Assembly (NCBI GenBank): GCA_900772835.1
Contig: CAAGSA010000088.1
Location: 1 to 43,735 of the forward strand
Direction: 5' to 3'
Source of the DNA: an uncultured Prevotella sp.
GTDB taxonomy: Bacteria; Bacteroidota; Bacteroidia; Bacteroidales; Bacteroidaceae
DNA length: 43,735 bases
The notes beneath the pieces were generated by a model that had not been told where the DNA came from, searched no databases, and was given only the letters and a program-made list of their open reading frames with translations. Of the stretch, positions 15,727 through 24,403 are shown piece by piece. Numbering within the stretch: the first letter of the stretch is position 1; every line of letters starts with the position of its first letter. The position numbers and the translations under genes are program-made.

Positions 15727-17631
15727 ATGAAACTCTCCACCATAATCCTATCCACATTGCTTACCACCGCCCTCCCCCAAGCTATTTCGGCACAAGGCAT
15801 CTTCAACGAGATGCTCTTTGCCAAAGACAAGACTGTCTTCACGCTGAACTCTCCCACAACCCCCACCCTGCGCCTCTACGACAACGGCACAGACGGCAAG
15901 GCCATAAAGACCGTCAAGATGAAGAAGGCGGAAGACGGATTGTGGCGCGCTGAGGTGAAAGGCGACATAAGCGACAAGTTCTACACCTTCGACACCGGCA
16001 ACGGTGAATGCCCCGGTCTCTTTGCCAAGGCTGTGGGAGTGAACGGAAACCGTGCCGCCGTAGTAAATATGCGCAGCACCGACCCCGATGGTTGGCTGCA
16101 AGACAAGCGTCCGGCATTGAAGTCGCCCTGCGACCTCATCATCTATGAGTTCCACCACCGCGATTTCTCCATCGACCCATCGTCGGGCTTGCAGCACAAG
16201 GGCAAGTTCCTTGCACTCACGGAGCCCAAGGCGATAGACTATCTGAAGTCGCTCGGCGTGAACGCAATACACATCCTGCCGTCGTTCGACTATGCCTCGG
16301 TTGACGAGACACGTCTCGACACGCCGCAGTACAACTGGGGCTACGACCCGAAGAACTACAATGTGCCCGAGGGCAGCTATTCCACCGACCCCTATCTCCC
16401 GGTCACGAGAATCAAAGAGTTCAAGCAGATGGTGCAGGCTCTGCACAAGGCCGGCATAAGAGTGATTCTCGACGTGGTGTATAACCATACGTTTGACATC
16501 AAGAACAGCAACTTCCAGCGCATCAACCCCGACTACTTCTACCGCAAGACCGCAGAAGGCAAATATTCCGACGGTTCCGGCTGCGGCAACGAGACGGCTT
16601 CTGAGAAGCCCCTGATGAGGGAATACATGATCGAGAGCGCCAAGTATTGGGCTGAGGAATACCACATCGACGGCTTCCGCTTCGACCTCATGGGCGTTCA
16701 CGACATCGAGACGATGAACCTCATACGCAAGGAACTCAACAAGATTGATCCGTCGATTTATGTCTACGGCGAGGGATGGAGTGCCGGCAGCTGTGCCTAC
16801 CCCACCGAGAAGCTCGCGATGAAGGCAAACACCTGTCAGCTCAACGGCATCGGTGCCTTCTGCGACGACATGAGGGATGCGCTGCGCGGTCCGTTCAGCG
16901 ACGACCACAAAGGCGGCTTCCTTGCCGGAGTGGAGAATCTGGAGGAGAGCATCAAGTTCGGTATCGCCGGTGCCATCAGCCATCCGCAAATCGATATGGC
17001 AAAGGTGAACTACAGCAAGGAGCCATGGACTAACTCTCCTGCACAGATGATAAGCTACGTGAGCTGCCACGATGACATGTGTCTCACCGACCGTCTGCGC
17101 TCCAGCATCCCCGGAATCAATGAGGACGAGCTTATCCGTCTCGACCTCCTGGCACAGACAGCCGTGCTCACCTCCCAGGGCGTGCCCTTCATTCTCTGCG
17201 GCGAGGAGATGCTGCGCGACAAGAAGGGCGTACACAACAGTTACAAGTCGCCCGACAGCATCAACCGTCTCGACTGGAACAATCTGAAGAAGTATCCCGA
17301 GGTGTTCAGCTACTACAGTGGGCTGATTGCCCTCCGCAAGGCTCACCCTGCCTTCCGCATGGGCGATGCCGATATGGTGCGCAGGCATCTCGAATTCCTT
17401 GATGCGCCGAAGGGCGTGGTTGCCTTCCGGCTGAAAGACAATGCCGGCGGCGACTCGTGGAAGGACATCACCGTTATTCTGAATTCCAACAAGAAAGTTG
17501 AGGAAATCTCCGTGCCCGAAGGCGAATACACTGCTGTGGTGAAAGACGGCAAGGTGGACAGCCGCGGCTTGGCGACATTCAGCGGAACAAGAATCCGCGT
17601 CGCCCCACAAACGGCAATGATTCTCCACTAA
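15727..17631 (+). CDS. GH13 type I pullulanase, exported
   Basis: ATG 15727 is chosen because it begins a good signal peptide (MKLSTIILSTLLTTALPQAI, then SAQG) and because the in-frame upstream GTG lies within a hairpin. The 634-residue protein has a short N-terminal beta domain (about 25-120), then a GH13 barrel. The YNWGYDP pullulanase signature is present, as are region I DVVYNHTF, nucleophile D320 in GFRFDLMG, acid/base E349 in VYGEGWSAG and D449 in SCHDD. It should hydrolyse alpha-1,6 branch links in pullulan-like or amylopectin-derived oligosaccharides in the periplasm or at the surface. It lies between susB and susA in the operon and supplies the debranching step. Confidence 0.93.
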   Translation: MKLSTIILSTLLTTALPQAISAQGIFNEMLFAKDKTVFTLNSPTTPTLRLYDNGTDGKAIKTVKMKKAEDGLWRAEVKGDISDKFYTFDTGNGECPGLFAKAVGVNGNRAAVVNMRSTDPDGWLQDKRPALKSPCDLIIYEFHHRDFSIDPSSGLQHKGKFLALTEPKAIDYLKSLGVNAIHILPSFDYASVDETRLDTPQYNWGYDPKNYNVPEGSYSTDPYLPVTRIKEFKQMVQALHKAGIRVILDVVYNHTFDIKNSNFQRINPDYFYRKTAEGKYSDGSGCGNETASEKPLMREYMIESAKYWAEEYHIDGFRFDLMGVHDIETMNLIRKELNKIDPSIYVYGEGWSAGSCAYPTEKLAMKANTCQLNGIGAFCDDMRDALRGPFSDDHKGGFLAGVENLEESIKFGIAGAISHPQIDMAKVNYSKEPWTNSPAQMISYVSCHDDMCLTDRLRSSIPGINEDELIRLDLLAQTAVLTSQGVPFILCGEEMLRDKKGVHNSYKSPDSINRLDWNNLKKYPEVFSYYSGLIALRKAHPAFRMGDADMVRRHLEFLDAPKGVVAFRLKDNAGGDSWKDITVILNSNKKVEEISVPEGEYTAVVKDGKVDSRGLATFSGTRIRVAPQTAMILH

Positions 17632-17678
17632 TATTCCACCACCTCTTACTCCAATTACTCCCATAAAAAAACAAGACA

Positions 17679-19604
17679 ATGAAAAAATCATCCATACTCG
17701 CCCTCCTAATGGGCGCAACCATATCAATGAACGCAGCAAACAAGATTGACCGCATCGAACCCACCGACTGGTTCGTAGGCATGAAGAACCCTCAGGTGCA
17801 GCTGATGGTCTACGGTAAAGACATACGCACAGCCGACGTCACAACCGACTATCCCGGAGTGAGGATAGACAGTCTGGTGCGCCTCGACAGCCCCAACTAT
17901 CTGCTCGTATACATGAACGTGAAAGATGCGCAGCCCGGTACAATGAACCTCAGATTCAGCGGCAAGGGCGTGAAGCAGACCGTGAAGTATGCCCTCAAGG
18001 CAAGGAAGATGCGCGGCGAAGACCACAAGGGCTTCACCAATGCCGACGTGCTCTATATGCTCATGCCCGACCGCTTCGCAAGCTCCGGCACCAACAAAAG
18101 CAAGATTAAGGGAATGCTCCCCTACTCCATCAACCGCAACGAACCGAGCCTGCGCCACGGCGGCGACATCAACGGCATACGCCAGCATCTGGACTATTTC
18201 AACGACCTGGGCGTGACTGCCCTGTGGTTCACTCCTGTTCTGGAAAACAACTCACCCGACAACGGCAAGCAGAGCACCTACCACGGCTATGCCACTACCA
18301 ACTACTACCGCGTGGACCCGCGCTTCGGCACAAACGACGACTACTCTGCCCTCATTGAGGAGGCACACGCCAAAGGGCTGAAGGTGGTGATGGACATGAT
18401 ATTCAACCACTGCGGCTTCGACCACCCGTGGGTGAAGGACATGCCGACGAAAGACTGGTTCAACTACCCCGAATGGCTCTACCCCGAGAACCAGGCACGC
18501 AACAAGAAGACGAACACCATCGACGGCGCAGCCACAGTGAACGACAAATACCTGCAGACGAGCTACAAGCTGACACCCGTGCTCGACCCGTACGCAAGCC
18601 AGGTGGACATGAAGGAGACCGTAGACGGATGGTTCGTGCCCACGATGCCCGACCTGAACCAACGCAACCATCATCTCATGACCTACCTCATCCAGAACAG
18701 TGAGTGGTGGATCGAGACGGCCGGAATCGACGGCATCCGCATGGACACATATCCATACGCCGACCGCACGGCCATGGCACACTGGATGGAGGTGCTTGAC
18801 GAGGAATACCCCAACTTCAACACCGTGGGCGAGACATGGGTTACGGAACCAGCATATACCGCCGCATGGCAGAAGGACTCGAAGCTCAGCGACCAGAACT
18901 CTTATCTGAAAACGGTGATGGACTTTGCCTTCTACGACCGCGTGAACCTTGCGAAGAACGAGGAAACCGACGGATGGTGGAACGGATTCAACCGCATCTA
19001 CAACTCGCTATGCTACGACTATCTCTATAAAGACCCGTCACACGTGATGGCATTCATCGAGAACCACGACACCGACCGCTTCCTCGGCAACGGACAGGAC
19101 ACGCTCGCTCTGAAGCAGTCGCTCGCTCTGCTGCTCACGATGAACCGCATTCCGCAGCTCTACTACGGCACGGAGGTGCTGATGAACGGCACCAAGCAAC
19201 AGACCGACGGCCACGTGCGCCGCGATTTCCCGGGCGGATTCCCCGGCGACAAGCACAACGCCTTCACAAAGGAAGGACGCACGAAGGAGGAGAACCAGAT
19301 GTTCTCATGGCTCAGCCGACTGCTCCACTGGCGCCAGGGCAACGAACTGATAACGAAGGGCAAGCAGACGCAGTTCATTCCCGTAGACGGAGTATACGTG
19401 GTGGCACGCTCGCTCAACGGCAAGGCAATACTGACGGTGCTCAACGGCACGAGCCGTCAGAAGAAGATGCAGGTGGCACGCTACGCAGAAATAATCAACG
19501 GCACGACGAAGGCAAAGAACATACTGACGGGAAGAAGCATCGACCTGACAAAGGACGTGACGCTGCAGCCGCGCGCCACGATGATTCTGGAAATCGGACA
19601 GTAA
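17679..19604 (+). CDS. susA: GH13 neopullulanase / cyclomaltodextrinase-like (SusA type)
   Basis: A 641-residue protein with a signal peptide ending near 'SMNAANK'. An N-terminal cyclomaltodextrinase-type beta domain (about 22-110, 'DRIEPTDWFVGMKNPQVQLMVYG') precedes the barrel. Catalytic residues are D356 in GIRMDTYPYAD, E385 in TVGETWV and D464 in IENHDTDRF. The C-terminal beta domain ends at 'PRATMILEIGQ'. The architecture matches SusA of the B. thetaiotaomicron starch system, a periplasmic enzyme cleaving imported malto-oligosaccharides and pullulan. The start codon is preceded by an AT-rich spacer nearly identical in style to that of the pullulanase gene ('ataaaaaaacaagacaATG'). Confidence 0.93.
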   Translation: MKKSSILALLMGATISMNAANKIDRIEPTDWFVGMKNPQVQLMVYGKDIRTADVTTDYPGVRIDSLVRLDSPNYLLVYMNVKDAQPGTMNLRFSGKGVKQTVKYALKARKMRGEDHKGFTNADVLYMLMPDRFASSGTNKSKIKGMLPYSINRNEPSLRHGGDINGIRQHLDYFNDLGVTALWFTPVLENNSPDNGKQSTYHGYATTNYYRVDPRFGTNDDYSALIEEAHAKGLKVVMDMIFNHCGFDHPWVKDMPTKDWFNYPEWLYPENQARNKKTNTIDGAATVNDKYLQTSYKLTPVLDPYASQVDMKETVDGWFVPTMPDLNQRNHHLMTYLIQNSEWWIETAGIDGIRMDTYPYADRTAMAHWMEVLDEEYPNFNTVGETWVTEPAYTAAWQKDSKLSDQNSYLKTVMDFAFYDRVNLAKNEETDGWWNGFNRIYNSLCYDYLYKDPSHVMAFIENHDTDRFLGNGQDTLALKQSLALLLTMNRIPQLYYGTEVLMNGTKQQTDGHVRRDFPGGFPGDKHNAFTKEGRTKEENQMFSWLSRLLHWRQGNELITKGKQTQFIPVDGVYVVARSLNGKAILTVLNGTSRQKKMQVARYAEIINGTTKAKNILTGRSIDLTKDVTLQPRATMILEIGQ

Positions 19605-19644
19605 GCATTCCACCTTGATTATATATAATAAAAACCAAAATAAT

Positions 19645-21690
19645 ATGAAAAAGAAACTACTGACATCGATTGCCGGCATAGCCCTCCCCTCTCTGCTGAT
19701 GGCACAGGGCTGGCCGGCAGCCTACCAGGGGGTGATGCTGCAAGGTTTCTACTGGGACAGCTACAACACAACAACATGGAGAAACCTTGAAAAACAAGCC
19801 GACGAGCTGTCGGAATACTTCAAGCTCGTATGGGTGCCGCAAAGCGGCAACTGCGGTCATCTGTCGATGGGCTACGACGACCTCTACTGGTTCGACCACA
19901 ACAGCTCGTTCGGCACGGAGCAGGAGCTGCGCTCCATGATTAACACCTTCAGCCGGAAAGGCATCGGCACGATTGCCGACGTGGTTGTGAACCACCGCAA
20001 CACGCTGACCAACTGGGTGGATTTCCCTGCCGAAACATACAACGGCACCACCTACCAGCTGCTGCCCTCCGACATCTGTGCCGACGACGACCAGGGCAAG
20101 ACCGCCGCATGGGCGAAGGACAACGGCTACCAGCTGAGCACAAACAAGGACACGGGCGATGATTTCTCCGGCTGCCGCGACCTCGACCACAACTCGCAGA
20201 ATGTGCAGCAGAACGTGAAGGCATACCTCTCCTTCCTACTCAACGACCTGGGCTATGCCGGAGTGCGCTACGACATGGTGAAAGGCTACGACGCCAAGTT
20301 CACCGGAATCTACAACTCCGCCGCAAAGCCGCGCTTCTCCGTAGGCGAATACTTCGACTACGACAAGCAGAAGCTGACAGGCTGGCTTGAAGGCACTGCC
20401 GTGGACGGACAGATACAGAGTGCCGCCTTCGACTTCCCGGCACGCAACGTGCTGCGCAACGCCGCCAACAACGGCAACTGGGCACTGCCCGTATACTACG
20501 GCGGACTGGCGGACAGCAAGTCGTACTGCCGATATGCCGTGACCTTCGTGGAGAACCACGACACGGAGAAGCGACAGGATGCCAGCCAAGACCCACTGAA
20601 AAAAGACACACTCGCCGCCAACGCCTTCATCATGGCGATGCCCGGCACTCCGTGCGTCTTCTACAAACACTGGACCGACTGCAAGCCCGACATAAAGAAC
20701 ATGATTCTTCTGCGCAATCTCGCTGGCATCAACTCCGAGAGCGAATGGACAAGACTCGAATCGCGTGCCGACCGCTACGCCTTCTGCACCACCGGAACGA
20801 ACGCCAGACTGATTGCCGCCGTGGGACCTGGCGCCGCCTCCTACGCTCCCGATGCCGCAACATGGGCACTTGCCGCCGACGGCCACCACTGGAGCTACTG
20901 GCTGGAACGCACAGCCGAAACCGTTGTGCCGTCGCTCCCGTCGGGCGAATACACCGGAGCGTGCACAGTGAAGCTGCGCGCCGTGTCGCACGACAGCAAT
21001 GCGCGCATCGTATATACCCTCGACAGCTCCACGCCTACGGCAAACAGCAAGCAGGCATCCGACGGTTCAACCATCACACTCAACGAAGGCGAACACACGC
21101 TCAAGGTTGCACTACTGACAGCCGACGGCAATGTGGGCAGCAACATCGTGGAGCGACAGTACGCAATCCGACAGTTCCAGCCGCACAGCATAACACTATA
21201 CGTGAATGCCGAGCAGGCAGGATGGAACAGAATAAACGCATGGTCGTGGGGCGGCGACGGCACCCACGCCCCAGCGAACAACAACTGGCCCGGCGACCGT
21301 CTGACCGCCACCACCACTGTCGGCAACAAGCTCTGGCACACCGTGAACCACACGATGAACACACAGGACGACTACGTGAACTTCGTGTTCAGCACCGGCG
21401 ACGGCTCGCCGCAGACCGTTGACATAGCAGGCATCAACAGCAGTGCCTTCATCGAGATTCTGCCCACGACGAACAACGGCAAACATCTCTACGCCAACGT
21501 GACCGACCAGTATGCCAGCAGCATCGCCGGCACCACGGCTGCCGCCCAGACCAATGCCTGTCCGACCACAGTAATTGCCGTGGACGGCAGAACACTGCGC
21601 CGCTTCGCAAAGCACGTCAGCGCCACGGAGGCACTCGACGGACTGCCCGGCGGACTCTACATCGTGAACGGAAAGAAGATGGCAAAATAG
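19645..21690 (+). CDS. GH13 alpha-amylase with CBM26 and sorting-tail-like C-terminus
   Basis: ATG 19645 begins the signal peptide MKKKLLTSIAGIALPSLLMA (then QG). The 30-bp TTG extension upstream is rejected. The 681-residue protein starts its barrel at once ('GVMLQGFYWDSYN'), with D210 in GVRYDMVKGYD, E235 in VGEYFDYD and D306 in VENHDTEKRQ. After the barrel come a chitobiase-C-terminal-like/Ig-like segment (about 430-515, 'RIVYTLDSSTPT') and a CBM26-like starch-binding module (about 520-610, 'LYVNAEQAGWNRINAWSW'). The tail ends LPGGLYIVNGKKMAK, as in C-terminal sorting-domain-like tails of Prevotella proteins. There is no lipobox, so it is not a SusG-type lipoprotein; it is the likely endo-acting extracellular amylase of the locus. 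Confidence 0.93.
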   Translation: MKKKLLTSIAGIALPSLLMAQGWPAAYQGVMLQGFYWDSYNTTTWRNLEKQADELSEYFKLVWVPQSGNCGHLSMGYDDLYWFDHNSSFGTEQELRSMINTFSRKGIGTIADVVVNHRNTLTNWVDFPAETYNGTTYQLLPSDICADDDQGKTAAWAKDNGYQLSTNKDTGDDFSGCRDLDHNSQNVQQNVKAYLSFLLNDLGYAGVRYDMVKGYDAKFTGIYNSAAKPRFSVGEYFDYDKQKLTGWLEGTAVDGQIQSAAFDFPARNVLRNAANNGNWALPVYYGGLADSKSYCRYAVTFVENHDTEKRQDASQDPLKKDTLAANAFIMAMPGTPCVFYKHWTDCKPDIKNMILLRNLAGINSESEWTRLESRADRYAFCTTGTNARLIAAVGPGAASYAPDAATWALAADGHHWSYWLERTAETVVPSLPSGEYTGACTVKLRAVSHDSNARIVYTLDSSTPTANSKQASDGSTITLNEGEHTLKVALLTADGNVGSNIVERQYAIRQFQPHSITLYVNAEQAGWNRINAWSWGGDGTHAPANNNWPGDRLTATTTVGNKLWHTVNHTMNTQDDYVNFVFSTGDGSPQTVDIAGINSSAFIEILPTTNNGKHLYANVTDQYASSIAGTTAAAQTNACPTTVIAVDGRTLRRFAKHVSATEALDGLPGGLYIVNGKKMAK

Positions 21691-21715
21691 CATGCCATAA
21701 CACAGAGAACCCACA

Positions 21716-21777
21716 AATCGGGGTCGGTTGAGTACATCCACAAGTTCATGCGTGGCTGTGCCCAAGCGACCCCGATT
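21716..21777 (+). terminator. Terminator of the rightward starch operon
   Basis: AATCGGGGTCG (21716-21726) pairs perfectly with CGACCCCGATT (21767-21777). The 40-nt loop can form a further small CCAC/GTGG stem. TTCCTTTATATA follows, a weak T-rich tail. It is placed 25 bp after the amylase stop. Confidence 0.6.
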
Positions 21778-21860
21778 CCTTTATATACGCACCCGAACTC
21801 CCACAAACGCATCCCTATACACCATACCAACACTCCAGATGCCCTATATTTCTATATTCC

Positions 21861-21944
21861 AAGCCACGCAACGTACGTCCCAAGCCATGGAATATATATT
21901 CTAAGCCACGCAACATACATTCCAAGCCACGCAATATAGATTAC
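21861..21944. repeat. Four-unit 21-bp tandem repeat (AAGCCA core)
   Basis: AAGCCA occurs at 21861, 21882, 21903 and 21924, exactly 21 bp apart. Three units continue CGCAAyrTA and one continues TGGAATATA. The array sits in the 443-bp gap between the starch operon terminator and the ABC-F promoter. No gene is evident in that gap. Confidence 0.8.
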
Positions 21945-22000
21945 CGGGGCATCCGTTTTTCAGGCGTAAGTCCCAAAAGGGGCAATATCATAGGATTTTA

Positions 22001-22032
22001 TTTCTGTATGTCAATTATTTAGAGTAACTTTG
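22001..22032 (+). promoter_or_regulatory. Promoter of the ABC-F gene
   Basis: The -7 box TAACTTTG (22025-22032) matches TAnnTTTG exactly. A -33-like TTTC (22001-22004) lies 20 bp upstream, within the normal spacing. The leader would be about 95 nt. Confidence 0.6.
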
Positions 22033-22050
22033 CAGCCGATTTTGCCCTGA

Positions 22051-22080
22051 GGCATTCTGTATGCCAAAGGACAAAGTCCT
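22051..22080 (+). promoter_or_regulatory. Two small hairpins in the ABC-F mRNA leader
   Basis: GGCAT-tctgt-ATGCC (22051-22065) is followed two bases later by AGGAC-aaa-GTCCT (22068-22080). Both stems are perfect and lie between the promoter and the start codon 54 bp further on. They may act in translational or transcriptional control; function is unknown. Confidence 0.45.
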
Positions 22081-22133
22081 CCTCAAGAAGAAGAAACATA
22101 TACGTATATAATAATATAAGGTAATAGAAACAG

Positions 22134-23747
22134 ATGATTACAGTAACCAATCTCGCTATCCAATTCGGAAAGCGAGTACTCTACAAAGACGTCAACATCA
22201 AGTTCACCAACGGAAACATCTATGGTGTCATCGGTGCAAACGGCGCAGGAAAATCAACATTGCTCAAGGCTATCAGCGGAGAACTGGAACCGAACAAGGG
22301 AACAGTGGAACTCGGACCCGGCGAACGCCTCTCGGTGCTCGACCAGGACCACTTCAAGTTCGACGCATACAGCGTTATGGACACTGTGCTCATGGGACAT
22401 GAGCCGCTGTGGGCAAACATGAAGGAGCGCGAAGCTCTCTACGCAAAGCCCGAGATGAGCGAAGAAGACGGTAACCGCGCTGCCGACCTGGAGCTGAAAT
22501 TCGCCGAAATGGACGGATGGAACGCCGAGAGCGACGCCGCACAGATGCTGTCGAACCTGGGCATAAAGGAGGACATGCACTACAAGATGATGAGCGAACT
22601 GTCGAACACGGAGAAGGTGCGCGTGATGCTGGCAAAGGCTCTGTTCGGACATCCCGACAACCTGCTGCTCGACGAGCCCACCAACGACCTGGACCTCGAC
22701 ACCGTGCAGTGGCTTGAGGAATATCTGAGCAACGTGGAGCAGACCGTACTCGTGGTGAGCCACGACCGCCACTTCCTCGATGCTGTAAGCACGCAGACCG
22801 TGGACATCGACTTCGGAAAGGTTACTGTATTCTCAGGAAACTACTCATTCTGGTACGAAAGCTCGCAGCTCGCCCTGCGCCAGCAGCAGAACCAGCGTCA
22901 GAAAGCCGAGGAGAAACGCAAGGAACTGGAGGAGTTCATCCGCCGCTTCTCTGCCAACGTGGCAAAGAGCAAGCAGACTACAAGCCGCAAGAAGATGCTT
23001 GAAAAGCTGAACGTGGAGGAAATCCGACCCTCGTCACGCAAGTATCCGGGAATCATCTTCCAGATGGACCGTGAACCTGGCAACCAGATTCTGGAGGTGG
23101 AAGGACTAAAGGCGGTGGACAACGACGGCACCGTACTCTTCGACAACGTGAGCTTCAACATAGAAAAGGGACAGAAAGTGGTGTTCCTCAGCCATAACCC
23201 TAAGGCAATGACTGCACTGTTTGAGATTATCAACGGCAACCGTGAGGCTCAGGCAGGAACATACAAATGGGGCGTAACCATCACTACAGCCTACTTGCCA
23301 CTCGACAATACGGAGTTCTTCCAGAGCGACATGAACCTCGTGGACTGGCTCAGCCAGTTCGGACCGGGCAACGAAGTGGTGATGAAGGGATTCCTCGGCA
23401 GAATGCTTTTCAGCGGCGAAGAGGTGCTGAAGAAGGTGAACGTGCTGAGCGGAGGCGAGAAGATGCGCTGTATGATTGCACGTATGCAGCTCAAGAACGC
23501 AAACTGTCTGATTCTCGATACTCCAACCAACCACCTCGACCTTGAAAGCATCCAGGCTTTCAACAACAACCTCGTTGGCTTCAAGGGCAACATCCTGTTC
23601 AGCAGCCACGACCACGAGTTCATCCAGACCGTTGCCGACCGCATCATCGAACTCACACCGAAGGGAACAATCGACAAGCTGATGCAGTACGACGACTATA
23701 TCTACGACGACCAGCTGAAGGAACAGCGCGCCAGGATGTACGAATAA
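22134..23747 (+). CDS. ABC-F family ATPase (YbiT-like) with degenerate second ATP site
   Basis: A 537-residue soluble protein with two ABC domains and no membrane segments. NBD1 has an intact Walker A (GANGAGKST, K40) and Walker B (LLLDEPTND, E181) but a degenerate signature (LSNTE, 156-160). The interdomain linker (about 235-300) is charged and helical ('RQKAEEKRKELEEFIRRF'), like the P-site tRNA interaction motif of ABC-F factors. NBD2 has a full signature (LSGGE, 438-442), but its Walker A is SHNPKAMT (353-360; the lysine position is M359) and its Walker B has T463 instead of the catalytic Glu (LILDTPTNHLD). One composite site should be active and one not. ABC-F proteins act on the ribosome; antibiotic resistance is not implied. 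Located upstream of grpE-dnaJ. Confidence 0.92.
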   Translation: MITVTNLAIQFGKRVLYKDVNIKFTNGNIYGVIGANGAGKSTLLKAISGELEPNKGTVELGPGERLSVLDQDHFKFDAYSVMDTVLMGHEPLWANMKEREALYAKPEMSEEDGNRAADLELKFAEMDGWNAESDAAQMLSNLGIKEDMHYKMMSELSNTEKVRVMLAKALFGHPDNLLLDEPTNDLDLDTVQWLEEYLSNVEQTVLVVSHDRHFLDAVSTQTVDIDFGKVTVFSGNYSFWYESSQLALRQQQNQRQKAEEKRKELEEFIRRFSANVAKSKQTTSRKKMLEKLNVEEIRPSSRKYPGIIFQMDREPGNQILEVEGLKAVDNDGTVLFDNVSFNIEKGQKVVFLSHNPKAMTALFEIINGNREAQAGTYKWGVTITTAYLPLDNTEFFQSDMNLVDWLSQFGPGNEVVMKGFLGRMLFSGEEVLKKVNVLSGGEKMRCMIARMQLKNANCLILDTPTNHLDLESIQAFNNNLVGFKGNILFSSHDHEFIQTVADRIIELTPKGTIDKLMQYDDYIYDDQLKEQRARMYE

Positions 23748-23810
23748 TTGGCACAAGCCGGCTTTATTGGCAAGGTTTTTGCTAAGAGCATTTAAAAAGG
23801 GAATATCACT

Positions 23811-24392
23811 ATGAGCAAGGAAAAAGATAACAAGAAAGAAAAGGAAGAGCTGAACGGCTCTGAACAGGAACTGAACACTGAGGCTGCCAACGAAAGTGCT
23901 GAAAAAGCTGAAGGTGCAGAGAAGGCAGAAGAAGCGGAAAAAGACCCGCTGGAAGCTGCCAACGAGCAGATTGCCGAACTGAAGGACAAGTATCTGCGCA
24001 GCGTTGCCGAATTCGACAACTACCGCAAGAGAACTCTCAAGGAGAAAGCAGAACTGCTGCTGAACGGTGCGGAGAAAAGCGTTTCGGCAATCCTTCCGGT
24101 CATGGACGATATGGAAAGAGCTCTCGCCAATGCCGAGAAATCCGACGACGTGGAAGCACTGCGCGAGGGAATGAAGCTTATCTTCCAGAAGTTCGAGAAA
24201 TGCCTCGGCACTCTCGGAGTGAAGAAGATCGAAACCGAAAACGCTGATTTCGACACCGACTACCACGAGGCTGTGGCTATGGTGCCGGGTATGGGCGACG
24301 ACAAGAAGGGCAAGGTGCTCGACTGCGTTCAGACAGGCTACACGCTGAACGACAAAGTGATTCGACACGCCAAAGTGGCAGTAGGACAATAA
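23811..24392 (+). CDS. grpE: Nucleotide exchange factor GrpE
   Basis: A 193-residue protein. The first 45 residues are highly charged and probably disordered. A long coiled-coil follows ('EQIAELKDKYLRSVAEFDNYRKRTLKEKAEL', about residues 45-100), then the C-terminal beta wing with the family motif 'YHEAVAMVPGMGDDKKGKVLDCVQTGYTLNDKVIRHAKVAVG'. It releases ADP from DnaK in the Hsp70 cycle. It lies 63 bp after the ABC-F gene and 11 bp before dnaJ, so the two co-chaperones are surely co-transcribed. I see no CIRCE-type inverted repeat upstream. dnaK itself is not in the window. Confidence 0.97.
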   Translation: MSKEKDNKKEKEELNGSEQELNTEAANESAEKAEGAEKAEEAEKDPLEAANEQIAELKDKYLRSVAEFDNYRKRTLKEKAELLLNGAEKSVSAILPVMDDMERALANAEKSDDVEALREGMKLIFQKFEKCLGTLGVKKIETENADFDTDYHEAVAMVPGMGDDKKGKVLDCVQTGYTLNDKVIRHAKVAVGQ

Positions 24393-24403
24393 GAAACACG
24401 TAT

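Noticed and set aside
15748..17739. 663-codon open frame antisense to the pullulanase
   Set aside because: A shadow of strongly biased codon use on the + strand; it has no domain motifs and the sense gene has all catalytic residues.
19615..19644. TTG-initiated extension of the alpha-amylase
   Set aside because: It would put a polar stretch before a complete signal peptide that begins at ATG 19645.
21861..21944. CRISPR array
   Set aside because: Units are contiguous 21-mers with no unique spacers, and no cas genes are present. The same holds for the 22-bp arrays.
22134..23747. Antibiotic-resistance ABC-F
   Set aside because: Motifs and neighbours (grpE, dnaJ) fit the housekeeping YbiT-like group; no long resistance-type interdomain loop is apparent.
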